A stretch of 64,000 nucleotides of DNA from Leucobacter sp. CX169 (lineage in GTDB: Bacteria > Actinomycetota > Actinomycetes > Actinomycetales > Microbacteriaceae). A model generated the notes under the pieces. It worked only from the letters and a program-made list of their open reading frames with translations. It was not told the DNA's origin and did not search any database. This document shows, piece by piece, positions 44,896 to 55,674 of this stretch. Location: assembly GCF_017161405.1 (NCBI RefSeq), contig NZ_CP071051.1, positions 2,294,001-2,358,000 of the forward strand. Direction: 5' to 3'. Made by a program: the position numbers and the translations under genes. How positions within the stretch are numbered: the first letter of the stretch is position 1; each line of letters starts with the position of its first letter.

Positions 44896-45666
44896 CTAAC
44901 GCAGGTAGAACGGGTCGAGCGCTGCCAGCAGAGACGCGACCCAGTGGCAGAGAAACGCCAGCACGGTGAGCGTGTGGAAGATCTCGTGGAATCCGAAGAC
45001 CCCCGGGATCGGGTTCGGCCGCTTCATCCCGTAGACGACTGAGCCAATCGTGTAGAGCAGTCCGCCGACGACGACGAGCACCATAGCCGCCAGGTTCGCG
45101 TGCGCGATGTCAACGATAAACGCCATCGCCGCCCAGCCGAGTCCGACGTAGAGGGCGACGTAGAGCCAACGCGGGGCGTCGATCCAGAAGACTCGGAAGG
45201 CGACGCCCAAGATGGCGCCCGCCCAGACCGCGACCAGCAGGATCAGCCCCTTGTCAAGCGGCAGCGTCAGGAGCGCGAGCGGGGTGTAGGTGCCCGCGAT
45301 GAGCAGGAAGATGTTGGCGTGGTCGATGCGGCGGAAGATCTGCTTGGTCGACGGCTTCCAGTTGATGCGGTGATACAGCGCCGAGTTGCCAAAGAGCAGC
45401 ATGCTCGTGAGCATGAACACCGCGGACGCCCACTTCGCGACGGGGCCGTCGGCGAGGGATATGAGCACGATGCCCGCGGCGATCGTGACGGGAAAGGTGC
45501 CCGCGTGGATCCAGCCGCGCCAGGTCGGCTTCGCCTCATCGGTCGGCACCCCCGGCAGAGCAGGATCCGCCTCGTGGTCGATCGAGTCCTCGAGCAGCGG
45601 GATCGACAGGCTATCGGGCTCGGGAAACGGACGCGCTGAGCGTTCTGCGGCGGGGTCTGGCGTCAT
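44896..45666 (-). CDS. trhA: PAQR-family membrane homeostasis protein TrhA (hemolysin III)
   Basis: A 256-residue integral membrane protein with seven predicted helices. PAQR/hemolysin III hallmarks: SALYHRINWKPSTKQIFRRIDHANIF (in two parts, about residues 95-120), IAGTYTPLAL, GVAFRVFWIDAPRW and the C-terminal GFHEIFHTLTVLAFLCHW, with His residues that hold the metal. The first 50 residues are a disordered cytoplasmic tail containing HEADPALPG from a half palindrome at 45560. The start at 45666 is preceded on the minus strand by TAGACT and exactly 6 bases, so it is probably leaderless. Confidence 0.92.
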   Translation of the reverse strand: MTPDPAAERSARPFPEPDSLSIPLLEDSIDHEADPALPGVPTDEAKPTWRGWIHAGTFPVTIAAGIVLISLADGPVAKWASAVFMLTSMLLFGNSALYHRINWKPSTKQIFRRIDHANIFLLIAGTYTPLALLTLPLDKGLILLVAVWAGAILGVAFRVFWIDAPRWLYVALYVGLGWAAMAFIVDIAHANLAAMVLVVVGGLLYTIGSVVYGMKRPNPIPGVFGFHEIFHTLTVLAFLCHWVASLLAALDPFYLR

Positions 45667-45744
45667 GTGCCGAGTCTACGGATCGCCGCTGAACTCCGAG
45701 ACATACATCGGGCGGCGTCCACTGTTCTCGGGTATGCGAACCGG

Positions 45745-45750
45745 TACAGT
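45745..45750 (+). promoter_or_regulatory. -10 element TACAGT of the cis-prenyltransferase gene
   Basis: TACAGT followed by 6 bases and GTG at 45757, matching the spacing of other leaderless starts here. A nearby ATG at 45754 is then too close to the -10, and the ATG at 45760 is 3 bases later. Confidence 0.45.
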
Positions 45751-45756
45751 TGCATG

Positions 45757-46557
45757 GTGATGCGAGATCCGCGCCCCAGCTCGGCGGAGCAGCCCGACGA
45801 TGGTCCCCTCTACCGCCTATACCAGCGACGCCTGCGCCGGCAGATCGACCCGGCCCGGGTGCCGCACCATGTCGCGGTCATCGTCGATGGCAACCGCCGC
45901 TGGGCGAAGCTGCGGCTGCAGGAGCGCGCCGCCTTCGGGCACCGCGCCGGAGCGCGCAAGGTCCCCGAGTTTCTCGGCTGGTGCCAGGACGCCGGCGTGC
46001 AGGTCGTCACGCTCTATCTGCTCTCCTCCGACAACCTCACGGGCCGCGACTCGGCCGAGCTCGACGAGCTGTTCAGCATCATCGCCGACCTCGCCGAGGT
46101 GCTGGGCGAGCAGCCCGACTGGCGCATCCAGCATGTAGGCTCCGGCGACGGCCTGCCCGAGTCGCTCTGCAGCGCGATTCGGGGCGCCGAGGAGCGCACC
46201 CGCGACCACACGGGGCTGCACGTCAACCTCGCGGTCGGCTACGGCGGGCGCAGCGAAATCACGGCGGCGGTGCGCAGCATCATCGAGAAGCATCAGCGCG
46301 ACGGCGGCAACCTCGACTCGCTCGCTGAGCGACTCACCCCCGATCAGATCGGCGAGCACCTCTGGACGGGCGGGCAGCCCGACCCTGACCTCGTCATCCG
46401 CACCTCGGGCGAGCAGCGCCTGAGCGACTTCATGATCTGGCAGTCCGCACACTCCGAGTTCTACTTCGTTGACGCGCTCTACCCGGACCTCCGCGAGGTC
46501 GATCTGCTGCGCGCGCTGCGCGATTACTCACGCCGCAACCGCCGCTACGGCAGCTAA
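45757..46557 (+). CDS. uppS: Cis-prenyltransferase (UppS family polyprenyl diphosphate synthase)
   Basis: A 266-residue cis-prenyltransferase that adds isopentenyl units to an allylic diphosphate to make the lipid carrier for wall synthesis. Motifs: HHVAVIVDGNRRWAK with the catalytic Asp (about 32), FGHRAGARKVPEFL (about 51), LYLLSSDNLTGRD (about 85), and the family ending LVIRTSGEQRLSDFMIW with HSEFYFVDALYPDLREVD (about 210-245). Actinobacteria often have two paralogues, one making a short Z,E-farnesyl product and one the long chain; I cannot tell which this is. Start chosen from promoter spacing; ATG 45754 or 45760 are alternatives. Confidence 0.9.
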   Translation: MMRDPRPSSAEQPDDGPLYRLYQRRLRRQIDPARVPHHVAVIVDGNRRWAKLRLQERAAFGHRAGARKVPEFLGWCQDAGVQVVTLYLLSSDNLTGRDSAELDELFSIIADLAEVLGEQPDWRIQHVGSGDGLPESLCSAIRGAEERTRDHTGLHVNLAVGYGGRSEITAAVRSIIEKHQRDGGNLDSLAERLTPDQIGEHLWTGGQPDPDLVIRTSGEQRLSDFMIWQSAHSEFYFVDALYPDLREVDLLRALRDYSRRNRRYGS

Positions 46558-46566
46558 CGCCGCGGG

Positions 46567-47556
46567 TTACTTCACTGACCCGGCGGTGAGCCCGCCGACG
46601 ATGTACTTCTGCAGAAACAGGAAGAGCGCCACCACGGGCAGCGCGGCGATGACCGCGCCGGCCGAGAAGGCGCTCCAGTCCGCGTACCGCGGGTTCGACA
46701 CAAGCTTGGTGAGCCCCACGGCGAGCGTCTGCTTCTCGGTGTCGATCAGCAGCACCGAGGCCACGACGAACTCGTTCACCGAGGCGATGAACGACAGCAG
46801 GGCAACGACCGCGAGGATGGGGGCGACGAGCCGCAAGATGATCGTGAAGAAGATGCGCGCATGGCTGGCACCATCAATCTTTGCCGCCTCGTCGATCGAC
46901 ACCGGCACCGTATTGAAGAAGCCATACATTAGGTAGGTGTTCACGCCGAGTGCGCCACCGAGATAGACCATGATCAGGCCGATATGCGTGTTGAGGCCGA
47001 TTGCGGGGAACCAGTCGCCGATCGCACTCATCAGCAGGAAGATCGCGACGACGGCCAGTAGTTGCGGGAACATCTGGACGACCACAATTGAGATCAGGCC
47101 GAAGCGGCGCCCCGCGAAGCGCATGCGCGAGAAAGAGTACGCGGCGAGCGCCCCAAGGAACACGGTCAGCACCGCCGTGATGCCCGAGATGAGAAGAGTG
47201 TTCCCAAACCACGGGAGGAACGGCACCTGCGGGTTGGTGAGAATGCGCGCGTAGCTGTCGAGGCCAATCTTTGAGAACAGCGCGTTCGAGCCCGTGAGCG
47301 TCCCGTGCGGATTGAGTGACGACGACACCACGAAAATGATCGGGAACAGCGAGAAGAGGACGACGGCGATGCCCACCAGGTGCCGCCACCCCGTCGCGGC
47401 AAACCAGCGGCGAAGGTGGAGCGGCTTGCGGGGCGGCTTCATCCCGGCACCCGCGTCCCGCATGAGGGTCGCGCGCGTTGAGAGATCAACAGGCATCTCT
47501 TGCTCACTAAATTCAAGATCCGTCGGGGTGCGGCGGTGGGAACGTGGGTTGGCCAT
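46567..47556 (-). CDS. Maltose/maltodextrin-type ABC transporter permease (MalG-like)
   Basis: A 329-residue permease with six predicted helices and an extended cytoplasmic N-terminus (about 60 residues). The ATPase-contact EAA loop reads EAAKIDGASHARIFFTIILR (about residues 222-241). MFPQLLAVVAIFLLM and the end QKYIVGGLTAGSVK are typical of MalG. The stop lies 9 bases from the converging uppS stop. Its start overlaps the MalF-like stop by 1 base (TGATG), so the two subunits are coupled. No ATPase gene is present, so a shared MsiK-type ATPase elsewhere is likely (established habit of actinobacterial sugar importers). Confidence 0.92.
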   Translation of the reverse strand: MANPRSHRRTPTDLEFSEQEMPVDLSTRATLMRDAGAGMKPPRKPLHLRRWFAATGWRHLVGIAVVLFSLFPIIFVVSSSLNPHGTLTGSNALFSKIGLDSYARILTNPQVPFLPWFGNTLLISGITAVLTVFLGALAAYSFSRMRFAGRRFGLISIVVVQMFPQLLAVVAIFLLMSAIGDWFPAIGLNTHIGLIMVYLGGALGVNTYLMYGFFNTVPVSIDEAAKIDGASHARIFFTIILRLVAPILAVVALLSFIASVNEFVVASVLLIDTEKQTLAVGLTKLVSNPRYADWSAFSAGAVIAALPVVALFLFLQKYIVGGLTAGSVK

Positions 47557-49169
47557 CAGTTCAGCTCCTCGAGGGACTTGGTGCGACGGAAGGCAAGCAC
47601 GGCGATCACTGCCACGATGATAAAGATGATGATCGAGTACGCGCTCGCGAGGCCATAGTCACGGGTCTGTCCCGTAAAGGCGATCTTGTAGACCATCGAG
47701 ATCAGGATGTCGGTGTGGCCGACGGGGATCGGCGCGTTCGAGTCGCGCGGGCCGCCGTCGGTCAGCATGTAGATCACATTGAAGTTATTGAAGTTGAAGG
47801 CAAACGACGCGATCAACAACGGCGCCACCGAGACGAGCAACAGCGGCAGCTTGATGAGTCGGAAGACCGCCCAGGGCTTCGCGCCGTCCACGGTCGCGGC
47901 CTCCTCCAGCTCTTCGGGGATCGACTGCAGTGCCCCGGTGCACACCAGGAACATGTACGGGAATCCCAACCAGAGGTTGACGAGCAATACCGAGAACTTG
48001 GCGAGCACCGGATCGGTGAGCCAGGGGATGTCCGCTCCCCCAAACAGCACCTGGTTGATGAACCCGAAGCTCTCGTTCATCATGCCGGCCCAGATCAGCG
48101 CGGAGAGGAAGGACGGGATCGCGTACGGCAGGATCATCAAGACCCGGTAGTACTTCCGTCCTTTCATGCGCTTGTCGTTGAAGACGATGGCCAGCAGCAA
48201 CCCGAGGAAGAACGTCGAGGCGACGGAGATGAGCGCGAACGCAAAGGTCCAGAGGGTGACGTAGACGAGCGGACCGAGCAGCCGCGTATCGGTCACGGCC
48301 CGCACAAAGTTGTCAAAGCCGACCGGGATCTGCCAGCCAGGGAGGAGCTCTGCTCCGGTGTCAGAGGTGAACGCGCCCGTACCAATGTCGGAGTAGACGA
48401 CGTCGGTGTCGAGGTTCGTCATGGTGCCCGCGGCCTCGTCGTACGCGAGGTTCGAGACATAGAGGTAGGCGCTCGAGCCGTCCGGGGTGCGCAGTGCACC
48501 GTCGTTCGGGTCTTGCGAGAACGGCACCGCGAGGTTTGTGATCTCGTCCGTGCGCGCAATGACTTCCGCGAAGGTCAAGGAGGTCCAGCCCTCGACCGCG
48601 ACGGCGCGATCGCCGTCCATCTCGGCGTCGACGGGGGCGAGCGGCTGCTCGTTCGTGCCGAGCAGCGTCTCGCCGACCGGGTCGACCACGAGCAGGCCCA
48701 GTGTGCCCCACTGGTCGACGACGGTCACCGGGAAGGTGGGCGAGTCTTCCACGCGCTGCAGCGAGGAGGACATGAGCGATGAGACGGCCTGATCCTTGGA
48801 ACCGTTGTGGCCCGTGCCGTAGTTCGTGAAGGCGACGTAGCCGGTGTAGACGAGCACGAAGACCTGAAACACGACCAGGAAGATCACGCCAGGAGTGAGG
48901 TACTTCGCGGGGAGTTTGCGGGGTGAGAAGTAGATCCAGTTCACGACCACCGTGACCACGAAGACCAGCCCCGCGACGAGCCACTGCCCGGCCGACGCTA
49001 GGACGATCAATCCGTAGATCGCAATCGCGTCCACGACGCCCAGCATGACCAGCTTGAGTAACAGCACCTTCATCCCACCAGAGGCGGCCTCTGCGATGCC
49101 TGCCGCCCGCCGCTGCTTTCGGGTCGCCCCCGCGTCCAAATCGGCCCCGTTGTCGATCGTGGTACTCAT
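47556..49169 (-). CDS. Maltose/maltodextrin-type ABC transporter permease (MalF-like)
   Basis: A 537-residue permease. Hydrophobic helices near the N-terminus (about 30-75 and 95-115) precede a large extracytoplasmic domain (about 120-290), as in MalF, followed by the core permease helices. The EAA loop is EELEEAATVDGAKPWAVF (about residue 425). NVIYMLTDGGPRDSNAP and the closing region are typical of MalF. Together with the MalG-like subunit it forms the pore for the MalE-like binding protein encoded upstream. AAAGAG precedes the ATG at 49169. Confidence 0.92.
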   Translation of the reverse strand: MSTTIDNGADLDAGATRKQRRAAGIAEAASGGMKVLLLKLVMLGVVDAIAIYGLIVLASAGQWLVAGLVFVVTVVVNWIYFSPRKLPAKYLTPGVIFLVVFQVFVLVYTGYVAFTNYGTGHNGSKDQAVSSLMSSSLQRVEDSPTFPVTVVDQWGTLGLLVVDPVGETLLGTNEQPLAPVDAEMDGDRAVAVEGWTSLTFAEVIARTDEITNLAVPFSQDPNDGALRTPDGSSAYLYVSNLAYDEAAGTMTNLDTDVVYSDIGTGAFTSDTGAELLPGWQIPVGFDNFVRAVTDTRLLGPLVYVTLWTFAFALISVASTFFLGLLLAIVFNDKRMKGRKYYRVLMILPYAIPSFLSALIWAGMMNESFGFINQVLFGGADIPWLTDPVLAKFSVLLVNLWLGFPYMFLVCTGALQSIPEELEEAATVDGAKPWAVFRLIKLPLLLVSVAPLLIASFAFNFNNFNVIYMLTDGGPRDSNAPIPVGHTDILISMVYKIAFTGQTRDYGLASAYSIIIFIIVAVIAVLAFRRTKSLEELN

Positions 49170-49239
49170 ACTGCTCGCTCTTTCGTCTCACTCATCGATA
49201 GTGAACGGAATTCGGCTGTCCGGTAGCGCTGCTTGCGCA

Positions 49240-49278
49240 GGACCAGATCGGGCCCCTGCCCGGGTCCCGATCTGGTCC
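49240..49278 (-). terminator. Intra-operon hairpin between malE-like and malF-like genes
   Basis: A perfect 13-bp stem (49240-49252 with 49266-49278) with a further GCGCA/TGCGC match outside. There is no T-run. Position after the binding-protein gene suggests an attenuator or mRNA-stabilising hairpin that raises binding-protein output. Confidence 0.6.
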
Positions 49279-49305
49279 GTTGCGCGAACTGCATCAACGG
49301 ATGGG

Positions 49306-50541
49306 TTAGTTCCCGTCGATTGCGGCCTGTACGTCGGTGGCCAGTTTCTGCCAGGTGGCGACCGGATCGGCACCGTTGATGATGTCGGCCTCGGCAATGC
49401 CCCAATACTGCCAGACGACACCCATTGCGGGGATGGCCGGCATCGGTACCGAGTCGGCGCCGACCGCAGCGAACCCGGCGACGATTGGATCGCTCGACGC
49501 GGTCTCCGCCGCGGCCGAAAGCGCGGGGAGCACATTGCCTGCCTTGAACAGCTCGAGCTGGACTTCCTCAGTACCGAGGTAGTTCACCAGGAAGTCGTTC
49601 GCGGCAACCTTGTTCTTCGACTCCGAGGAGACGAAGAAGCCCTTGACCCCGGCGAACGGCGCCGCGGTCTCCGCGGTTGGGCTCGGCACGCTGTCGACCG
49701 AGACGTTGATGCCGGCATCAATCGCAGCTCCCACGTTCCACGGGCCGGTCAGCCAGAATGCCGCGGTCCCGTCGATAAAGGCCTGCTTGGCGATGTCGCC
49801 GTCAACATCGGTATTGAAGACACCGGTGCCGCTTTTTCCCTGCCCGCCCAGCCAGGTGGCGAACTGCTCGCCACCGGCGTTGCCGATCTGCAAGTCAGTC
49901 GGGTCGTACCCGTCGGGGCCGCTCCCAAAGACGGGGGCGCCGAACGCGGTCTGGAACGGGTACAGGTGGTACGGGTTGCCCTCCGCGCCCTGCTCAACCA
50001 CGAACGGCTGAGCGAGCCCGGCCGCCTTACCCTTGGCAATCATGTCATCGAAGCTCGTGGCCGCTTCCGGGACGAGGTCCGCGTTGCGCAGCACCGCGAT
50101 GTTCTCGACCGCGTACGGCAGCATGTAGGTCGTGCCCTCGTACGTGGACGCGTCGATGGCCACCTGGAGGAACCCGTCGGCAGCGTCGCCGAGCTCGATG
50201 GGGGCGACGACGCCGTTGGTCGAGAACTCGCCGAGCCAGTCGTGCGCGCCCATGACTACGTCGGGGCCCTTGCCTGTGGGTGCCTGCTGGATGAAGTCGT
50301 CCTTGATGTCAGCGTTGTCCTTGCTGACCAGTTTGACCTCGATCCCCTTCTCCTCCGAGTACGCGTCGGCGGCGCCCTGCAGCGCGTCGATGCGCTCAGC
50401 GTCCACCCAGACCGTCAGCGAGCTGCTCGAGGCCGCTTCGTCCTTCGCTCCGCCGTCGCTTGCAGTGCAGCTCGTGAGACCGAGCGTCGCGATCGCGGCT
50501 ACGGCCCCGGCGGCGAGCAGGCTTTTTCTGTTCACCCTCAT
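49306..50541 (-). CDS. Maltose-type extracellular binding lipoprotein (MalE-like)
   Basis: A 411-residue sugar-binding lipoprotein. The signal peptide MRVNRKSLLAAGAVAA ends in the lipobox LTSC (Cys about 25) with an Ala/Ser spacer. MalE-family features: LTVWVDAERIDALQGAADAY (about 41), GPDVVMGAHDWLGEFSTNG (about 93), GDIAKQAFIDGTAAFWLTGPWNV (two parts, about 245-268) and a C-terminal YWGIAEADIINGADP. The ATG at 50541 with GAAGGG upstream gives a standard signal peptide; an earlier in-frame ATG at 50595 would add 18 residues. It is divergent from the alpha-glucosidase and probably repressed by the LacI regulator downstream of that gene. Confidence 0.93.
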   Translation of the reverse strand: MRVNRKSLLAAGAVAAIATLGLTSCTASDGGAKDEAASSSSLTVWVDAERIDALQGAADAYSEEKGIEVKLVSKDNADIKDDFIQQAPTGKGPDVVMGAHDWLGEFSTNGVVAPIELGDAADGFLQVAIDASTYEGTTYMLPYAVENIAVLRNADLVPEAATSFDDMIAKGKAAGLAQPFVVEQGAEGNPYHLYPFQTAFGAPVFGSGPDGYDPTDLQIGNAGGEQFATWLGGQGKSGTGVFNTDVDGDIAKQAFIDGTAAFWLTGPWNVGAAIDAGINVSVDSVPSPTAETAAPFAGVKGFFVSSESKNKVAANDFLVNYLGTEEVQLELFKAGNVLPALSAAAETASSDPIVAGFAAVGADSVPMPAIPAMGVVWQYWGIAEADIINGADPVATWQKLATDVQAAIDGN

Positions 50542-50586
50542 TGGTGTGCCCTTCTCCGTGTGTGTGAGATCGGCGCCTTCGCCTGC

Positions 50587-50623
50587 GTGATGCAATTCTC
50601 GTTCATCAGTGAACGTGCATCAC
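50587..50623 (-). promoter_or_regulatory. Hairpin in the malE-like leader
   Basis: GTGATGCA (50587-50594) pairs with TGCATCAC (50616-50623), with an inner CGTTCA/TGAACG pair. It is in the untranslated leader and could shape message stability or be a further operator. Confidence 0.4.
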
Positions 50624-50662
50624 ACTCGAAAAGCCGTTCTTTCGTACGATTCGCCAGCATTG

Positions 50663-50676
50663 TGCAAGCGATTACA
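50663..50676. promoter_or_regulatory. LacI-family operator, malE-like side
   Basis: TGCAAGCGATTACA fits the LacI-family dyad with central CG (TGNAANCGNTNNCA). It lies 122 bases upstream of the malE-like start. Confidence 0.7.
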
Positions 50677-50759
50677 GTTATACCCTGCCTCAGGTTCCCA
50701 ATCAAAACAATATTTATGCATCGATACCCATTTGTAACCGACTGGCGGGCGCCGCTACC

Positions 50760-50773
50760 TGCAAGCGCTTTCA
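50760..50773. promoter_or_regulatory. LacI-family operator, alpha-glucosidase side
   Basis: TGCAAGCGCTTTCA, a close match to the same dyad as at 50663. It overlaps the -35 element of the alpha-glucosidase promoter, so bound repressor would block RNA polymerase. Confidence 0.75.
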
Positions 50774-50797
50774 CATTTGCGTGAGTTCAGGTACAGT
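50769..50797 (+). promoter_or_regulatory. Alpha-glucosidase promoter, leaderless
   Basis: -35 TTTCAC (50769-50774), a 17-base spacer and -10 TACAGT (50792-50797), then 6 bases to the ATG at 50804. The transcript would start at the start codon. The -35 is inside the LacI operator. Confidence 0.65.
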
Positions 50798-50803
50798 CGC
50801 CGC

Positions 50804-52456
50804 ATGACTTCCGAATGGTGGCGCACTGCCGCGATCTACCAAATTTATCCGCGCTCGTTCGCTGACGCGAATGGCGACGGCATGGGCGACCTCGTCGGCA
50901 TCACGTCGCGGCTTGCAGCGTTGCAGGAACTCGGCATCGACGCCATCTGGCTCTCGCCCTTCTTCACCTCACCGCAGAAGGACGCCGGCTACGACGTTGC
51001 CGACTACTGCGACGTCGACCCGCTCTTCGGCACCCTCGGCGATTTCGACGGCCTCGTAGCCTCGGCGCACGCGCAGGACATCCGGGTCATCGTCGACCTG
51101 GTCCCGAACCACTCCTCCGACGCGCACAAGTGGTTCCAGTCGGCGCTCGCCGCCGCGCCTGGCAGCGCCGAACGCGGGCGCTACCTTTTCCGAGACGGCC
51201 TCGGCGAGCGCGGCGAGCGACCGCCGAACAACTGGCAGTCCGTCTTTGGCGGGCCAGCATGGACCCGCGTGACCGAGGCTGACGGCACCCCGGGCCAGTG
51301 GTACCTCCACCTCTTCGACAGCTCGCAGCCCGACTTCGACTGGACGAACGAGGAGGTCCGCGAGGAGTTCCGTCGCATCCTGCGGTTCTGGCTCGATCGC
51401 GGTGTCGACGGCTTCCGTGTCGACGTCGCACACGGCATGATCAAGGCCGAGGGCCTGCCCGACTTCACTCCCCCGCCCGCAAGTGGCAGCATGGGCGGAG
51501 GCGCGGACGATCCCGACGAGGGTGCCGCCAGCGCTCCCTACTGGGGCCAGGACGAGGTCCACGAGATCTACCGGGACTGGCGCACCCTGCTCGACGAGTA
51601 CCCCGGTGACCGCGTCCTCGCGGCCGAGGCATGGGTTAATCCCCTCTCTAGGGTTGCGCAGTGGGTGCGCCCCGACGAGATGCACCAGGCGTTCAACTTC
51701 GCGTACTTGGAGACTCCGTGGGACGCGAACGCCCTGCGCGGGGTCATCGACGACTCGCTCGCGGCGTTTTCGTCGGTGGGCGCTCCCTCCACCTGGGTGC
51801 TGTCGAATCACGACGTCGTCCGACACGCAACCCGCCTCTCGCTCACCGTCGAGAACCCCCAGGGCCACGGCCTCGGCTCCCGCTCGTTGGGACTTCCCGA
51901 GTACGCCCAGGGACTCCAACGTGCCCGCGCCGCCACCTTGCTGATGCTCGCGCTCCCCGGCTCGGTCTATCTCTATCAGGGCGAGGAGCTCGGGCTGCCC
52001 GAGGTCACCGACCTCGCCGATGGGGCCAGGCAGGATCCGACATGGTTCCGCACCCTCGGCGAGCGCTACGGCAGGGATGGCTGCCGCGTGCCCCTGCCGT
52101 GGGAGGCGTCCGCGCCCTCGTACGGCTTCGGCCCGACCGACGCCAGCTGGCTGCCGCAACCCGCTCAATGGGCCGAGCTTGCGCGGGACGTGCAGCAGGA
52201 CGACCCCGAATCGACGCTCTCGCTCTATCGTGATGCCCTGGCCCTGCGGCGCGCATACGGGTTGGGAGCGGGCACCCTCGAGTGGCTGCCGGGGTTCCCA
52301 GAGCCCGTCATCGCGTTCCGCAACGGACAGGTCGTGGTTGTCGCCAACACCGGCGACGTGCCCGTCGAGCTCCCAGCCGGCACGCTCCTGCGGGCGAGCG
52401 GGCCGCTCGACGGCGACCGCCTCCCCGCCGACACGACCGCGTGGCTCGAGTCCTAG
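50804..52456 (+). CDS. GH13 alpha-glucosidase
   Basis: A 550-residue family GH13 enzyme of the oligo-1,6-glucosidase/alpha-glucosidase type. The barrel motifs are in order: IYQIYPRSFADANGDGMGDL, IVDLVPNHSSDAHKWF (about 100), GFRVDVAHGMIK with the nucleophile Asp (about 202), AAEAWVNPLS with the acid/base Glu (about 270) and WVLSNHDVVRHATR (about 330). There is no signal peptide, so it works in the cytoplasm on imported maltodextrins. It is divergent from the ABC importer and followed by its LacI regulator. A half palindrome at 52030 is read as RQDPTW. An upstream in-frame TTG at 50777 is rejected because it lies within the promoter. Confidence 0.94.
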   Translation: MTSEWWRTAAIYQIYPRSFADANGDGMGDLVGITSRLAALQELGIDAIWLSPFFTSPQKDAGYDVADYCDVDPLFGTLGDFDGLVASAHAQDIRVIVDLVPNHSSDAHKWFQSALAAAPGSAERGRYLFRDGLGERGERPPNNWQSVFGGPAWTRVTEADGTPGQWYLHLFDSSQPDFDWTNEEVREEFRRILRFWLDRGVDGFRVDVAHGMIKAEGLPDFTPPPASGSMGGGADDPDEGAASAPYWGQDEVHEIYRDWRTLLDEYPGDRVLAAEAWVNPLSRVAQWVRPDEMHQAFNFAYLETPWDANALRGVIDDSLAAFSSVGAPSTWVLSNHDVVRHATRLSLTVENPQGHGLGSRSLGLPEYAQGLQRARAATLLMLALPGSVYLYQGEELGLPEVTDLADGARQDPTWFRTLGERYGRDGCRVPLPWEASAPSYGFGPTDASWLPQPAQWAELARDVQQDDPESTLSLYRDALALRRAYGLGAGTLEWLPGFPEPVIAFRNGQVVVVANTGDVPVELPAGTLLRASGPLDGDRLPADTTAWLES

Positions 52457-52569
52457 CGGATCCGGCCGCCGAAGCACCAGGAGACCAGTAGGATTTCTGT
52501 GATCCGGCACGGCCGGGAACCCTCCGGCACTGCCGGAGTCGACTCGGCACTCGCCGGGAATGAGGAGCC

Positions 52570-53589
52570 ATGGCCAGCATCGAAGAGGTTGCGCGACTCG
52601 CGGGAGTCTCGACCGCGACGGTGTCGCGCGCGCTCAGCGGTCGCGGGCACGTGTCACCGGCGTCCCGAGCCAAGGTCGAGGTGGCCGCCGCGTCGCTCGG
52701 GTACGTCGTCTCGTCGAACGCGTCGAGCCTCGCTTCCGGGCGCACCCGCAACATCGGCGTCGTGGTGCCGTTCCTCAACCGCTGGTTCTTCTCCTCGGTG
52801 CTCGAGGGCGCGCAGCAGGCCCTCATTCATCGCGGCTACGACCTCACGCTGTACAACCTCGCCGGGGATGGCCGTGAGCGCGCGAGTGTCTTCGAGCACT
52901 TCCTCATGCGCCAACGCGTGGACGCGGTGATCGCCGTGTCGCTCGAGCTCACCGAGCCCGAGGTCGCGCGGCTGCACGACCTGGGCAAGCCGCTCGTCGG
53001 CGTCGGCGGGCCGATCCCCGGCGTGCGCACGCTGATGATCGATGACGTTACGGTCGCTCGCCTCGCGACCGAACACCTCATCAGCCTCGGCCACTCGCGC
53101 ATCGCACACATCGGCGGCAACCTCGACCTCGACCTCGACTTCCACCTCCCGACGAGCCGGCGCGCCGGCTACGAGGCCGCGCTCACCGATGCCGGAATCA
53201 CCCCCGATCCGCGGTTGCTCGCTCGTGCAGATTTCACGGTTGCCGGCGGTTATCACGCGGCGAAGCAGCTGCTCGGCACCCCGCATGACCGTCCGACCGC
53301 GATCTTTGCCGCCTCGGATGAAATGGCGATTGGATCGATTCTCGCCGCACGAGACCTCGGTCTCGCCGTGCCGGGTGACGTATCGATCGTGGGCATCGAC
53401 GACCACGACCTCGCAGACTTCTTCAACCTCACGACGATCGCACAGTTTCCACGCGTGCAGGGCGAGATGGCCGTCGAGATCCTCATGGACGAACTCGAGC
53501 CCGGAAGTTCGACGTCCCCGACGCTGGCGCCCACCGCGCTGCCCTTCGAGCTGCGCGTGCGCTCGTCGACGGCCCGACCGTTGAGCTAA
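52570..53589 (+). CDS. LacI family transcriptional regulator
   Basis: A 339-residue LacI-type regulator. The helix-turn-helix and hinge are at residues 1-60 (IEEVARLAGVSTATVSRALS, SNASSLASGRT). The periplasmic-binding-like effector domain has NIGVVVPFLNRWFFSSVLEG, GHSRIAHIGG, AIFAASDEMAIGSILAARD and VSIVGIDDHDLADFFNLTTI. It lies downstream of the alpha-glucosidase gene and probably represses both divergent promoters through operators at 50663 and 50760, released by maltose or a related sugar. The ATG at 52570 follows GAGGAG. Confidence 0.92.
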   Translation: MASIEEVARLAGVSTATVSRALSGRGHVSPASRAKVEVAAASLGYVVSSNASSLASGRTRNIGVVVPFLNRWFFSSVLEGAQQALIHRGYDLTLYNLAGDGRERASVFEHFLMRQRVDAVIAVSLELTEPEVARLHDLGKPLVGVGGPIPGVRTLMIDDVTVARLATEHLISLGHSRIAHIGGNLDLDLDFHLPTSRRAGYEAALTDAGITPDPRLLARADFTVAGGYHAAKQLLGTPHDRPTAIFAASDEMAIGSILAARDLGLAVPGDVSIVGIDDHDLADFFNLTTIAQFPRVQGEMAVEILMDELEPGSSTSPTLAPTALPFELRVRSSTARPLS

Positions 53590-53598
53590 CTGGACTTT

Positions 53599-53622
53599 CC
53601 CGGCAGGATCCCGGCTGCGGGA
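53599..53622. terminator. Possible terminator based on a half palindrome
   Basis: TCCCGGCAG and CTGCGGGA can pair with one bulged base around a short loop that contains the half motif GCAGGATCC (53603). It sits in the 48-base gap between converging lacI-type and recQ genes. Weak hairpin, no T-run. Confidence 0.4.
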
Positions 53623-53637
53623 CACCCGCCGCCGAAC

Positions 53638-55653
<2,016 letters not shown>

Positions 55654-55674
55654 GAAGCTCCTTGTGTGGCCGGG

